DNA of 64,000 nt from Sphingomonadales bacterium. Its GTDB lineage: Bacteria; Pseudomonadota; Alphaproteobacteria; Sphingomonadales; Sphingomonadaceae. Where the stretch lies: assembly GCA_014763545.1 (NCBI GenBank), contig JACXVD010000013.1, positions 18,400 through 82,399 of the forward strand. The letters are read 5' to 3'. A program made the position numbers and the translations under genes. Each line of letters opens with the position of its first letter. Position 1 is the stretch's first letter. Under the pieces are notes generated by a model. That model saw nothing but the letters and a program-made list of their open reading frames with translations, was not told the DNA's origin and did not search any database. This document shows positions 10,994-19,434 of the stretch, in pieces.

Positions 10994-11100
10994 CGGCGGG
11001 CAATCCTTTCAGCCTGCCAATGTAGGACGCGCGGTGTGAATGGCAAGCTAACGTGGGCGCGCTTTCGCCCCGGCTCGGCTCGGGGTGGCGACGGGCCGGC

Positions 11101-11745
11101 TCAGCCGCAGTTCTTGCGGCCCGATTCCTGGCAGATCGCCTTGGCGATCGCCTGCTCGTCGAAGCCGTTGAAATACTGGTTGCCGACGACGAAGCCGGGC
11201 ACGCCGTTGAAGCCGATGGCGCGGGCGAGCGAGCGGTTGAAGCCGATGTCGGTGCGGATCTGGCGCACCTGCGGATTGTCGGTCGCATCCCATGGCGCGA
11301 GCGTGACGCCGATCGACTTCGCGTAGGCGGCAACCCATGCCGCATTGCGCTTGCCCGGGCCGAGCGCGGCGAGATGCGCCTTGTGCCGCTTGGCCGCGGG
11401 AATCTGCGCCATGGCGATGGCCACCTCCACCGAATCCTGGCCCAGCGAAGGGTCGTCGATCACCACCAGCTTGAGTTGCGGATATTGCTTCATCATCCGT
11501 TCCATGAATGGCACGGCAGCGCGGCAATAGGGGCAATTGTAATCGAAGAATTTGTACACCGTCAGCGTGCCGCGCGGATTGCCCAGCACCATGCCGTGCC
11601 GGGCGGAGATCGCCTCGGCCTTGTCGAGATATTCCTGCAACTTGGCAGACCGCTGCGCCAAGGCGGGCTGGGCGGCGAAGAGGGCGAAGATGACCAGCAG
11701 CAGCGCCGACAGGGCGCGCAGGGGATGCGGCGGAATATTAGGCAT
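11101..11745 (-). CDS. DsbA-family periplasmic thiol oxidoreductase
   Basis: A 214-residue exported thioredoxin-fold protein. The signal peptide covers residues 1-30 (hydrophobic LLLVIFALF, cleavage after ALA). The active site is C71-P-Y-C74 in DYNCPYC, and the cis-Pro loop is GVPGFVV near residue 185. This arrangement matches the BdbD/DsbA-like group common in alphaproteobacteria that oxidises or isomerises disulfides. A Cys near the extreme C terminus (RKNCG) with another in ICQES may form a structural disulfide. It sits 11 nt after DUF1295 in an apparent acyltransferase-DUF1295-DsbA operon. Confidence 0.9.
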   Translation of the reverse strand: MPNIPPHPLRALSALLLVIFALFAAQPALAQRSAKLQEYLDKAEAISARHGMVLGNPRGTLTVYKFFDYNCPYCRAAVPFMERMMKQYPQLKLVVIDDPSLGQDSVEVAIAMAQIPAAKRHKAHLAALGPGKRNAAWVAAYAKSIGVTLAPWDATDNPQVRQIRTDIGFNRSLARAIGFNGVPGFVVGNQYFNGFDEQAIAKAICQESGRKNCG

Positions 11746-11756
11746 TACGCAAATAT

Positions 11757-12554
11757 TCACTCCGCCCGGCGCGGAGGCAAGGGGAAAAAGCCCGATGTGC
11801 GCGCGACATAATCGGCATAGCCGGGCCGGGTCCGGGCCATCCCCTTTTCCAGCAGTGGCTTGCCCGACCAGCGGGTGAGGGTGAAGGTCAGGAACAGCGG
11901 GCCGGGCAGGCTGGCCAGCGCGATCCACGGCCCGGCAGAGGCCGCCGCCAGCCAGATCCCCCACCAGGCGCAGGCATCGCCGAAGTAATTGGGATGGCGG
12001 GTGTAACGCCACAGCCCGGTGTCGAGCACCCTGCCAGCGCTTGCAGGATCGGCGCGGAACCGAGCGAGCTGCCAGTCACCCACCCATTCGAAGAACACGC
12101 CTGCCAGCCAGAGCGCCAGCCCCGCCCAAGCCAGCCCCCTAATCTCCGCGCCGCCCTCGCTCGCAGCGATGCCCAGCTGGGCGGGCAGGCAGGTGAGGTA
12201 GAGCAGCACCGCCTGCGGCAGGAACACGCGGGTCAGCGCGCCGGCTGCATATCGCCCGCTTTCGCGGTGGTGCCTCAGGATACGGGCATAGCGCGGATCT
12301 TCGCCCTGGCGCCGCCAGCGCGCGAACAGGTGCCAGGCCAGTCGCAGTCCCCAGGCCGCGGTCATCCCGAGGAGCAGCGCCGCCAGCGGGCCGGGATCAG
12401 CCAGCTGCAGCCAGCTCGCCAGCGCCAGCAAGGCCATCCCGCCGCCCCACACCGCGTCGATGAAGCTGACATCGGCTATCGCGGCGGCCACGAGCCACAG
12501 CACCAGCATGGCCGCAAGGATCACCCCTGCGTTGACCAGCAGAATGTCACCCAT
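11757..12554 (-). CDS. DUF1295 membrane protein (steroid-reductase/ICMT-like fold)
   Basis: A 265-residue polytopic protein of the DUF1295 family, related to 3-oxo-5-alpha-steroid 4-dehydrogenases and isoprenylcysteine methyltransferases. It has about six hydrophobic helices. Family signatures include SFIDAVWG near residue 30, a WGLRLAWHLF segment, and the C-terminal cofactor region LWRYTRHPNYFGD followed by KPLLEKGM. The substrate is unknown; NADPH-dependent lipid reduction or methylation is the family-based guess. Its first 8 nt overlap the end of the acyltransferase gene, so the two are coupled. Confidence 0.88.
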   Translation of the reverse strand: MGDILLVNAGVILAAMLVLWLVAAAIADVSFIDAVWGGGMALLALASWLQLADPGPLAALLLGMTAAWGLRLAWHLFARWRRQGEDPRYARILRHHRESGRYAAGALTRVFLPQAVLLYLTCLPAQLGIAASEGGAEIRGLAWAGLALWLAGVFFEWVGDWQLARFRADPASAGRVLDTGLWRYTRHPNYFGDACAWWGIWLAAASAGPWIALASLPGPLFLTFTLTRWSGKPLLEKGMARTRPGYADYVARTSGFFPLPPRRAE

Positions 12555-13191
12555 CGTTCTGGCCCGCTTGGCTAATCAGCGTCCTCGCCTGCTGCGCAAG
12601 CGCCGCAAAGCGCGGGCAATCGGGCATGACCGAGCGATAGAAGGCGGCGATTTTCGCCAAATCCTCGCCGAAATTCCCGCTCGGCATGATCGGCGGGCCA
12701 AGCCCACCTCGCATGGTTTCGTGATTCACCCATGCCGGCACCACCGGCACCCCGGCACCCAGTGCGATGTGGTAAAAGCCGGTGCGCCATTCGCCGTTGC
12801 TGGTGCGCGATCCTTCGGGCGCGATCACCAGCGCCAGCTCATCGCGCTCGGCGAAAGCGGCAATCGCAGCGTCGACGTAATTGCCCCGTTTCGCGCGGTC
12901 GACCGGCAAGCCGCCCATATCGAACATGAAACGCCGCAGCGGCCAGCGGAACAGGCTGATCTTGCCCATGAAGCTGGGGCGGATGCGCAGGCTGTGGGTC
13001 GCGCCGATAAAGAAGGCGAAGTCCCAGTTGGTGGTATGCGGCGCGGCGGTGATCACGAATTTGCGCTGATCGGGCCGCGTGCCCGCGATCCGCCAGCCTT
13101 TCCAGTGATACAGCGCCACCAGCACGCGCCGCGCCAGCCGCGACAAGGGCGACCGCTTGCGAATGGCGCGATGGTTTCCGCTCTCTCCCAT
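12547..13191 (-). CDS. 1-acyl-glycerol-3-phosphate acyltransferase-like protein
   Basis: A 214-residue PlsC-family acyltransferase that would transfer an acyl chain to a lysophospholipid or related glycolipid at the inner membrane. The catalytic HX4D motif is APHTTNWD near residue 51. The second block is APEGSRTSNGEW, a variant of the usual FPEGTRS, followed by GVPVVPAWV. The short length and the TTNW/SRTS variants match the small cytosolic-face acyltransferases annotated as lysophospholipid acyltransferase family in sphingomonads. It is the first gene of the operon and divergent from the ABC transporter genes. Confidence 0.87.
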   Translation of the reverse strand: MGESGNHRAIRKRSPLSRLARRVLVALYHWKGWRIAGTRPDQRKFVITAAPHTTNWDFAFFIGATHSLRIRPSFMGKISLFRWPLRRFMFDMGGLPVDRAKRGNYVDAAIAAFAERDELALVIAPEGSRTSNGEWRTGFYHIALGAGVPVVPAWVNHETMRGGLGPPIMPSGNFGEDLAKIAAFYRSVMPDCPRFAALAQQARTLISQAGQNDG

Positions 13192-13279
13192 GTCCGCTCC
13201 CTAGCAGGTGGCGGGCGCATGGCGACGACAAATTGCCGCAGCGGGTTCACGTGCCCGGCGCAGCCGCTAGGCTGGCGCG

Positions 13280-14047
13280 ATGGCCCCCGCACAGGAGACC
13301 CTGCTCGAATTCGACCGCGTGACGCGGCGATTTGCGGAGCATCGCGCGGTCGACGGGGTGAGCCTGGCGGTCGCGCGCGGCAGCTTCGTCGCGCTGGTGG
13401 GCGCATCGGGTTCGGGCAAGTCCACCCTGCTCAAGACGGTCAACCGCCTGGTCGAGCCGGACGAAGGGCGGGTTCTGCTCGGCGGGCGCGACGTGCGCGA
13501 CGGGCCGGCCCCGGCGCTGCGACGGCGGGTGGGCTATGTCTTCCAGGGTGTCGGCCTGTTTCCACATATGGATGTCGCCGCCAATATCGGGATCGGCCCA
13601 CGCCTTGCCGGGGCCAGCGCGAGCGCGCAGCGGATCGCGGAACTGCTCGAACTGGTCGACCTGCCGCCGCATTTCGCGCCGCGCCTGCCCGATGAACTGT
13701 CCGGCGGCCAGCGCCAGCGGGTCGGGGTCGCACGGGCGCTGGCGGGCAAGCCCGAACTGCTGCTGATGGACGAACCCTTCGGCGCGCTCGACCCGGTGAC
13801 GCGCGATGCGCTGGGCCAGCGGGTGAAGGACTTGCACCGGCGGCTGGCCCTGACCAGCGTGATGGTCACCCACGACATGGCCGAGGCGCTGCTGCTGGCC
13901 GACCGGGTCCTGGTGATGGACGCAGGGCGGATCGTCGCCGACTGCACCCCGCACCAATTGCTCGCCGGGGAAGGCGGACCTTCCGCGCAGGCGCTGGTCG
14001 CGGTGCCGCGCGCGCAGGCCGCGCAACTGGCCGAGCTGGCACGATGA
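13280..14047 (+). CDS. Osmoprotectant-type ABC transporter ATPase
   Basis: A 255-residue ABC ATPase of the ProV/OpuCA group. Walker A GASGSGKST is at residues 41-49, then a Q-loop VFQGVGLFPHM, signature LSGGQRQRVGVARAL, Walker B LLLMDEPFGALDP and the switch His in MVTHDMAEA. It lacks the C-terminal CBS domains found in many OpuCA proteins, so ionic-strength sensing through CBS is not expected. It overlaps the permease gene by ATGA at 14044, and the two form a complete importer, probably for glycine betaine, choline or a related compound. Confidence 0.9.
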   Translation: MAPAQETLLEFDRVTRRFAEHRAVDGVSLAVARGSFVALVGASGSGKSTLLKTVNRLVEPDEGRVLLGGRDVRDGPAPALRRRVGYVFQGVGLFPHMDVAANIGIGPRLAGASASAQRIAELLELVDLPPHFAPRLPDELSGGQRQRVGVARALAGKPELLLMDEPFGALDPVTRDALGQRVKDLHRRLALTSVMVTHDMAEALLLADRVLVMDAGRIVADCTPHQLLAGEGGPSAQALVAVPRAQAAQLAELAR

Positions 14048-15576
14048 GCGATATTCTCGCGCAATTGCTGGCACTCGGCCCGAAACTGTCGGCGCATGTG
14101 CTGCTGTCGGCGGCGGCGCTCGCGCTGGGCATTACCGTGGCCTTGCCGCTGGCGGTCTGGGCCAACCGCTCGCCGCGGATTGCCCGGATCGCGCTGGGCT
14201 TCGCCAGCCTGGTGCAGACGATCCCGGCGCTGGCGCTGCTGGCGCTGTTCTTCCCGGTGCTGCTGAGCCTGCGCGCCGTCTTTGGCGAAGGGCTGCCGAC
14301 ACTCGGCTTCCTCCCCGCGCTGCTCGCGCTGGCGCTCTACGCGGTGCTGCCTATCCTGCGCAACGCGGTGACCGCGCGCGCCGAAATGGACCCCGGGGTG
14401 ATCGAGGCGGCAGACGGGGTGGGCATGACCGGCTGGCAGAAATTGCGGCTGGTCGAGGCGCCGCTGGCCGCGCCCTATGTCATGGCCGGTATCCGCACAG
14501 CCGCGGTCTGGACCATCGGTGCCGCCACGCTGGCGACCACGATCGGCCAGCCGAGCCTGGGCGATCCGATCTTTGCCGGGCTGCAGACGCAGAACTGGGC
14601 GCTGGTGCTGGCCGGGTGCATCGCCGCTGCAGGGCTGGCGCTGGTGGCCGATTTCCTGCTCGCGCTGATCGAGCGGGGCCTCGCCCGGCGCTCGCGCGGG
14701 TCGCTCTGGCTGGGCCTTGGACTGATCGCGCTCGGCCTGGGGGCGGCGCTGTGGCCTGCCCAGCAGCGCAGCGCGGGCGACCGGGTGGTGATCGGGGCCA
14801 AGAGCTTTTCCGAGCAATATATCCTCGCCCGGCTGATCGGCGGCCGGTTGGAGGCCGCCGGGTACAAGGTCGCCTTTCGCGACGGGCTCGGCTCGGCGGT
14901 GGTGCACGAGGCGCTGACGAGCGGCGCGATCGACATCTCGGTGGATTACACCGGCACCTTGTGGACCAACCAGCTTGGGCGCGAGGATCAGGTTGCGCGC
15001 GACACGATGCTGGCGACGATCACCGACTGGGAGCAACGCCGCAGCGGCACGCGGGTGCTGGGTCGCCTGGGTTTCGAAAATGCCTATGCCTTCGCCATGC
15101 GCGCCGACCGGGCCAAGGCGCTGGGCATGGTGACGCTCGACGACCTGGCCCGCGCCTCGCCGCAGCTCACCATCGGCGGCGATGTGGAATTCTTCGACCG
15201 GCCCGAATGGATCGCGGCGCGCGGTGCCTACGGCTTCCGCTTCCGCCAGCAGCGCAATTTCACCACCACTTTCCTCTACAATGCGCTGCAAGCGGGCGAG
15301 GCGGACGTGATTTCGGCCTATTCCTCCGACGGGCGGATCGCGGCGGATAAACTGGTGGTGATCGAGGACACACGCCATGTCCTGCCCAATTACGATGCCA
15401 TCCTGATGGTCGCGCCCCGGCGCGCGGGCGACGAACATCTGCTCGCCGCGCTCAGGCCGCTGCTGGGTGCAATCGACGTCGCGCGCATGCGCGAGGCGAA
15501 TTTCTCGGTCGATCGCGACCGCGACAAGCTGACCCCGGCGCAAGCCGCGCGGCGGCTCGATGCGGCGATCCGCTAG
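14044..15576 (+). CDS. Fused ABC permease and osmoprotectant-binding protein
   Basis: A 510-residue fusion. Residues ~1-240 are a membrane permease with the inner-membrane EAA loop (VIEAADGVGMTGWQKLRLVEAPLA region). A last helix near 220-243 leads into a substrate-binding domain beginning at V248 (VVIGAKSFSEQYILA) and running to the end, the OpuAC/OpuCC type. The binding domain is thus tethered to the permease on the periplasmic side, as in other OpuC-like fusions. Aromatic-rich stretches such as VDYTGTLWTNQ fit quaternary-amine recognition, but the ligand is inferred. The genes end tail to tail with midA, 3 nt apart. Confidence 0.9.
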   Translation: MSDILAQLLALGPKLSAHVLLSAAALALGITVALPLAVWANRSPRIARIALGFASLVQTIPALALLALFFPVLLSLRAVFGEGLPTLGFLPALLALALYAVLPILRNAVTARAEMDPGVIEAADGVGMTGWQKLRLVEAPLAAPYVMAGIRTAAVWTIGAATLATTIGQPSLGDPIFAGLQTQNWALVLAGCIAAAGLALVADFLLALIERGLARRSRGSLWLGLGLIALGLGAALWPAQQRSAGDRVVIGAKSFSEQYILARLIGGRLEAAGYKVAFRDGLGSAVVHEALTSGAIDISVDYTGTLWTNQLGREDQVARDTMLATITDWEQRRSGTRVLGRLGFENAYAFAMRADRAKALGMVTLDDLARASPQLTIGGDVEFFDRPEWIAARGAYGFRFRQQRNFTTTFLYNALQAGEADVISAYSSDGRIAADKLVVIEDTRHVLPNYDAILMVAPRRAGDEHLLAALRPLLGAIDVARMREANFSVDRDRDKLTPAQAARRLDAAIR

Positions 15577-15579
15577 GGC

Positions 15580-16641
15580 TCAGCCCTGTGCGAAGCCGAC
15601 CCCGTCGGGCCATTCGCGGGCCGCCAGCCCCATCACCTTGAACAGCTGGCCCATCTGGTCGTCGGCGACCAGCCGGTCGCGGGCGAGGCGCAGTTCCTCG
15701 GCATATTGCGGCGCGCGTGCGGCGAGGTTTTCGGTCCGCGTTGCGATCCCCAGCGCCCGCAGGAAAGCACCCTGCGGCACGGTGCCGAGCCATTTGACCC
15801 CGCGCGACTGGGCGATGCGCGCCAGCGTGGCGAAATCGACCAGCGCGGTGAGGTCCGCCGTGCCGGGATCGGCGAAGGGATCGACCTTGCGGTGCTGGCG
15901 CACCGCCTGCAGCGTCGATCCGGGCCGCATTTCGGCATGGCCGTAATCGATCAGCAGCGCGGCCCCGCCCTGTGCTTCCAGCCGCCCGGCGATTTCGAAC
16001 AGGATGGCGGCGGCGGCCGGGCAGGTTTCCAGGATCGTGCCTTCGTCCGCGTCGCGCAGTTCGACCGGAACGGCGGCATCCATCGGCTGGCCGCCCGCCA
16101 CCGGCACGAAGCGGTCGCCCTCCAGCCCGACCATCCGCTCACGCCAGCCTTGCTCCATGCGGACCAGCTGGCGCACCGGCAGCGCATCGAGAAACTCGTT
16201 GGCGACCAGCAGCATCGGGGCATATTGCGGCACGCTCGCCAGGTCGTCGTGCCAGATCGCCTGCGGCACCGATTCCATCTGCGCTTCGCGCAGCGCGGTG
16301 GAGCCTTCCACGAAATGAACCTCCGGCTCCAGCCCGTAGCGCGCCGCAGTGCGCAGCGCATCCGCCGCCAGCGTGCCGCGCCCCGGGCCGAGCTCGACAT
16401 AGAGCACCGGATCGGGCCGCCCTGCACGGATCCAGATATCCGCCAGCCACAGGCCGATCAGCTCGCCGAACATCTGGCTGATTTCGGGCGCGGTCACGAA
16501 ATCGCCGGCCCCGCCCAGCGGATCCTTCGCCGTGTAGTAGCGCGCGTTGCTCTCACCCATATATTGGGTGAAGCTGATCGGGCCGGTGTTGCGGATCAGC
16601 CGGCGGAAAATGTCGCCCAGGCTCGCCCCATCGTCGCTCAT
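15580..16641 (-). CDS. MidA/NDUFAF7-family SAM-dependent methyltransferase
   Basis: A 353-residue class I methyltransferase of the DUF185 family. In mitochondria the relative NDUFAF7 dimethylates an arginine of complex I subunit NDUFS2 during assembly; a bacterial counterpart for NADH dehydrogenase is plausible. Family blocks are ARYYTAKDPLGGAGDFVTA near residue 29, ISQMFGELIGLW, and the SAM-binding VELGPGRGTLAADAL near residue 83. The start ATG overlaps the lgt stop (ATGA on the minus strand), so it is translated after lgt. Confidence 0.9.
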   Translation of the reverse strand: MSDDGASLGDIFRRLIRNTGPISFTQYMGESNARYYTAKDPLGGAGDFVTAPEISQMFGELIGLWLADIWIRAGRPDPVLYVELGPGRGTLAADALRTAARYGLEPEVHFVEGSTALREAQMESVPQAIWHDDLASVPQYAPMLLVANEFLDALPVRQLVRMEQGWRERMVGLEGDRFVPVAGGQPMDAAVPVELRDADEGTILETCPAAAAILFEIAGRLEAQGGAALLIDYGHAEMRPGSTLQAVRQHRKVDPFADPGTADLTALVDFATLARIAQSRGVKWLGTVPQGAFLRALGIATRTENLAARAPQYAEELRLARDRLVADDQMGQLFKVMGLAAREWPDGVGFAQG

Positions 16642-17594
16642 GCCTGTGCGGGCTCAGCCCCCTTCTCGCGGGCCGGGGCGGTGCCCTTGCCCGATGCCAG
16701 CGGCGGTTTCATCAGCGCGCGCACCATCATCGCGATGCCGATCAGGATCATCGGGATGGTCAGCCATTGTCCCATCGACAGGCCGGTATCCTGCGCGAAT
16801 TGCGCCAGCTGCGCATCGGGTTCGCGGAAGAATTCGACCGTGAAGCGGGCGAGCGAGATGCCGGTGGTGAAGGCGCCGACCAGCAGGCCGGGCCGGTAGC
16901 GTGCGCGGGTGCGCCAGAACAGGTATAGCAGCAGCACGACCAGCACCGCGCCTTCCAGCGCCGCTTCGTAAAGCTGGCTGGGATAGCGCGGCTGGTAGCT
17001 GGTCACGCATTGGTTGGCGCCGTGCTGGATATCGCAGAAGATCATCGCGAACGGCGTGCCTTCGGGCGCCGGGCGGCCCCACAGCTCGCCATTGATGAAA
17101 TTGGCGATCCGGCCGAACATCATGCCGAAGGGCACATTAACCGCGATGTAATCCGCCACGCGGATGAAGGAGAGCTGGTTGCGCCAGCAGACCCAGGCGA
17201 TCGCCAGCAGCACGCCGATCACCCCGCCGTGGAAGCTCATCCCGCCGTCCCACAGGCGCAGCAGGTCCCAGCTGACGGTTTCGCTCGGGGTGAAATGGGT
17301 CAACAGGCTCGGCTCGCCGGTCGCGCCGCCGGTGTAGAAGGCGGCGTAGCCCAGCCGCCCGCCCAGGATGACGCCCAGCGTGCAATAGAAGAACAGATCG
17401 TCGGCATGGCGCTGCGCCATCGGCGCCCCGGGTGCCTTGATCATCTTGCTGACGTGCCAATAGGCCAGCACGATGCCCGCGAGATAGGCCAGCGAGTAGT
17501 AGCGGAGGGTGAAGAAGCCGAGGTCGATGCCGGGCTTGAGGCCGAGATCGATCCACCGGATCGGCTCGGGATTGGCGGCCAGTAGTGACAGCAA
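16638..17594 (-). CDS. lgt: Prolipoprotein diacylglyceryl transferase
   Basis: Integral membrane enzyme that moves diacylglycerol from phosphatidylglycerol to the lipobox Cys of prolipoproteins, the first lipoprotein maturation step. The 318-residue chain has seven or so helices and the Lgt signature GRIANFINGELWGRP, with a conserved His-containing early segment (FHGGVIGVLLA). The start appears to be TTG at 17594, supported by AAGGGG 8 nt upstream; no ATG or GTG lies near. The C-terminal ~20 residues are Ala/Lys/Pro-rich. It is the first gene of the lgt-midA pair and would process the lipoproteins seen at the far end of the window. Confidence 0.96.
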   Translation of the reverse strand: MLSLLAANPEPIRWIDLGLKPGIDLGFFTLRYYSLAYLAGIVLAYWHVSKMIKAPGAPMAQRHADDLFFYCTLGVILGGRLGYAAFYTGGATGEPSLLTHFTPSETVSWDLLRLWDGGMSFHGGVIGVLLAIAWVCWRNQLSFIRVADYIAVNVPFGMMFGRIANFINGELWGRPAPEGTPFAMIFCDIQHGANQCVTSYQPRYPSQLYEAALEGAVLVVLLLYLFWRTRARYRPGLLVGAFTTGISLARFTVEFFREPDAQLAQFAQDTGLSMGQWLTIPMILIGIAMMVRALMKPPLASGKGTAPAREKGAEPAQA

Positions 17595-17742
17595 GTGGTG
17601 AACCCCTTAGGACTGTGGCACCCGCAGACGGGGCGTTTCGCGCGGCCTTTTGGCATAGGCTGTCGGCTCGCGAAACCCCGGCTTCGCGCAAGGCCCCGAT
17701 GTCGTAACGTCACGGGGCGAACGAGAGAGGACGCACCACCCG

Positions 17743-19434
17743 ATGCCCACAGAACTGGACCTGACGCTCGACCGAATCATGGATGCGCAAACCGCGCCCG
17801 GACAGGTCTTCGAACTGGCGACGATCGAGCGGCGCGGGGTCGAAATGCCGGTGTTCAAGAACGCCCCGCCCAGCCTCGCGCATTATTTCCTGCATTATGG
17901 CATGGCCCATGGCGAGGCGACGTTCCTGGTCGATGGCGACGTGCGGCTGACCTTTGCCGAAACGCTGGCCGCTGCCCGTGCGGTGGCAGCCGGGCTGGTT
18001 GCCGATCACGGGCTGCAGCGCGGCGATCGCGTGGGCATTGCAGCGCGTAATTCGGCAAACTGGATCGTGGCCTATATCGGCATCATCATGGCGGGGGGCT
18101 GTGCGACCCTGCTCAACGGGTTCTGGACCGGCGAGGAAATGGCCTATGGCATCCGCCTTGCCGACTGCAAGCTGGTGCTGGCCGACAAGCAGCGTGCCGC
18201 GCGGCTCGAAGGGACCGAGCATGCCGCCGAAATCGTGCCGATGTCGCACGGCAATCCCCCGGCCGAAGGGCTGGCTGCATGCTGGGCCGAACCGGGCCCG
18301 CCCGCCGCGCCCGACCTCGGGTCGGACGATCTCGCTACCATCCTCTACACATCGGGTTCGACCGGGCAGTCCAAGGGGGCGGTATCGGACCACCGCGGGG
18401 TGGTGAACGCGGTGATGAACTATGTGGCCATGACGTCGATGGCGCTCGCCTATCTCGTCGGCAAGGGGGAGGCGCCGACGCTGCAGCCCTGTGCGCTGGT
18501 GGCGGTGCCGCTGTTCCACGTCACCGGCGAAGTGCCGCTGTTCCTCCAGAGCTTCGCGCTGGGGCGCAAGCTGGTGATGATGCCGCGGTGGGACGCGCGC
18601 GAGGCGCTGCGGCTGATGGCGGAAGAAAAGGTCACCTATTTCGTCGGCGTCCCGCTGATGAGCTACGAGATCGCGACCCATCCCGATCGCGACCAGTTCG
18701 ACATTTCCGCCTGCACCGGTTTCGCCGCCGGCGGCGCGCCGCGCCCGGCCGACCATGTGGCGAAAATTCGCGAGAGCTTCCCGCAGGGCTTCCCGCTGCT
18801 GGGATATGGCCTGACCGAAACCAACGCGATCGGCTGCGGCAATTTCAACGAGAATTACCTCGCCAAGCCGACCAGCACCGGCAAGGCGAGCCGCCCGCTG
18901 GTGGATCTCGCCATCCTTGACGACGATGGCAACAAGGTTGCGCAAGGGGGCGTGGGCGAAGTTTGCATCCGCACCGTCGCCAATTTCCTCGGCTATTGGA
19001 ACAATGAAGGGGCGACAGCGTCTGCCTATACGAAAGATGCCTATTTCCGTACGGGCGATCTGGGTTATCTCGACGAGGACGGCTATCTGTTCATCGTCGA
19101 TCGCAAGAAGGACATCATCATCCGCGGGGGCGAGAACATTTCCTGCATCGAGGTCGAACAGGCGATCTACGGCTGCGAGGCGATTGCCGAATGTTCGGTC
19201 TTCGGCCTGCCCGACGAACGCTATGGCGAAATCCCGGCGGCGGTCTATCACCTGCGCGATGGCGCGAGCCTGACCGACGAGGAACTCTGCACCTTCCTCA
19301 AGCAGCGGCTTGCCCCGTTCAAGATCCCGGCGCGGCTGTGGCAATCCGAACAGCCGCTGCCGCGGCTCGGCACGCAGAAGATCGACAAGCGCGCCGTGCG
19401 CAAGCTGTTCGCCGGGGAAGCGGGGGCGGCTTGA
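17743..19434 (+). CDS. AMP-dependent acyl-CoA synthetase
   Basis: A 563-residue class I adenylate-forming enzyme that activates a carboxylic acid, most likely a fatty acid, to its CoA thioester. Motifs in order are the P-loop TILYTSGSTGQSKGA near residue 200, the ATP/substrate segment GYGLTETNAIG near 355, YFRTGDLGYLDEDGYLF near 440, the hinge DRKKDIIIRGGENI, and a C-terminal catalytic Lys in GTQKIDKRAVRK. Chain length and hinge fit medium- or long-chain acyl-CoA synthetases; substrate is not determined. GAGAGGA precedes the ATG. Its stop overlaps the TTG start of glnD. Confidence 0.9.
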   Translation: MPTELDLTLDRIMDAQTAPGQVFELATIERRGVEMPVFKNAPPSLAHYFLHYGMAHGEATFLVDGDVRLTFAETLAAARAVAAGLVADHGLQRGDRVGIAARNSANWIVAYIGIIMAGGCATLLNGFWTGEEMAYGIRLADCKLVLADKQRAARLEGTEHAAEIVPMSHGNPPAEGLAACWAEPGPPAAPDLGSDDLATILYTSGSTGQSKGAVSDHRGVVNAVMNYVAMTSMALAYLVGKGEAPTLQPCALVAVPLFHVTGEVPLFLQSFALGRKLVMMPRWDAREALRLMAEEKVTYFVGVPLMSYEIATHPDRDQFDISACTGFAAGGAPRPADHVAKIRESFPQGFPLLGYGLTETNAIGCGNFNENYLAKPTSTGKASRPLVDLAILDDDGNKVAQGGVGEVCIRTVANFLGYWNNEGATASAYTKDAYFRTGDLGYLDEDGYLFIVDRKKDIIIRGGENISCIEVEQAIYGCEAIAECSVFGLPDERYGEIPAAVYHLRDGASLTDEELCTFLKQRLAPFKIPARLWQSEQPLPRLGTQKIDKRAVRKLFAGEAGAA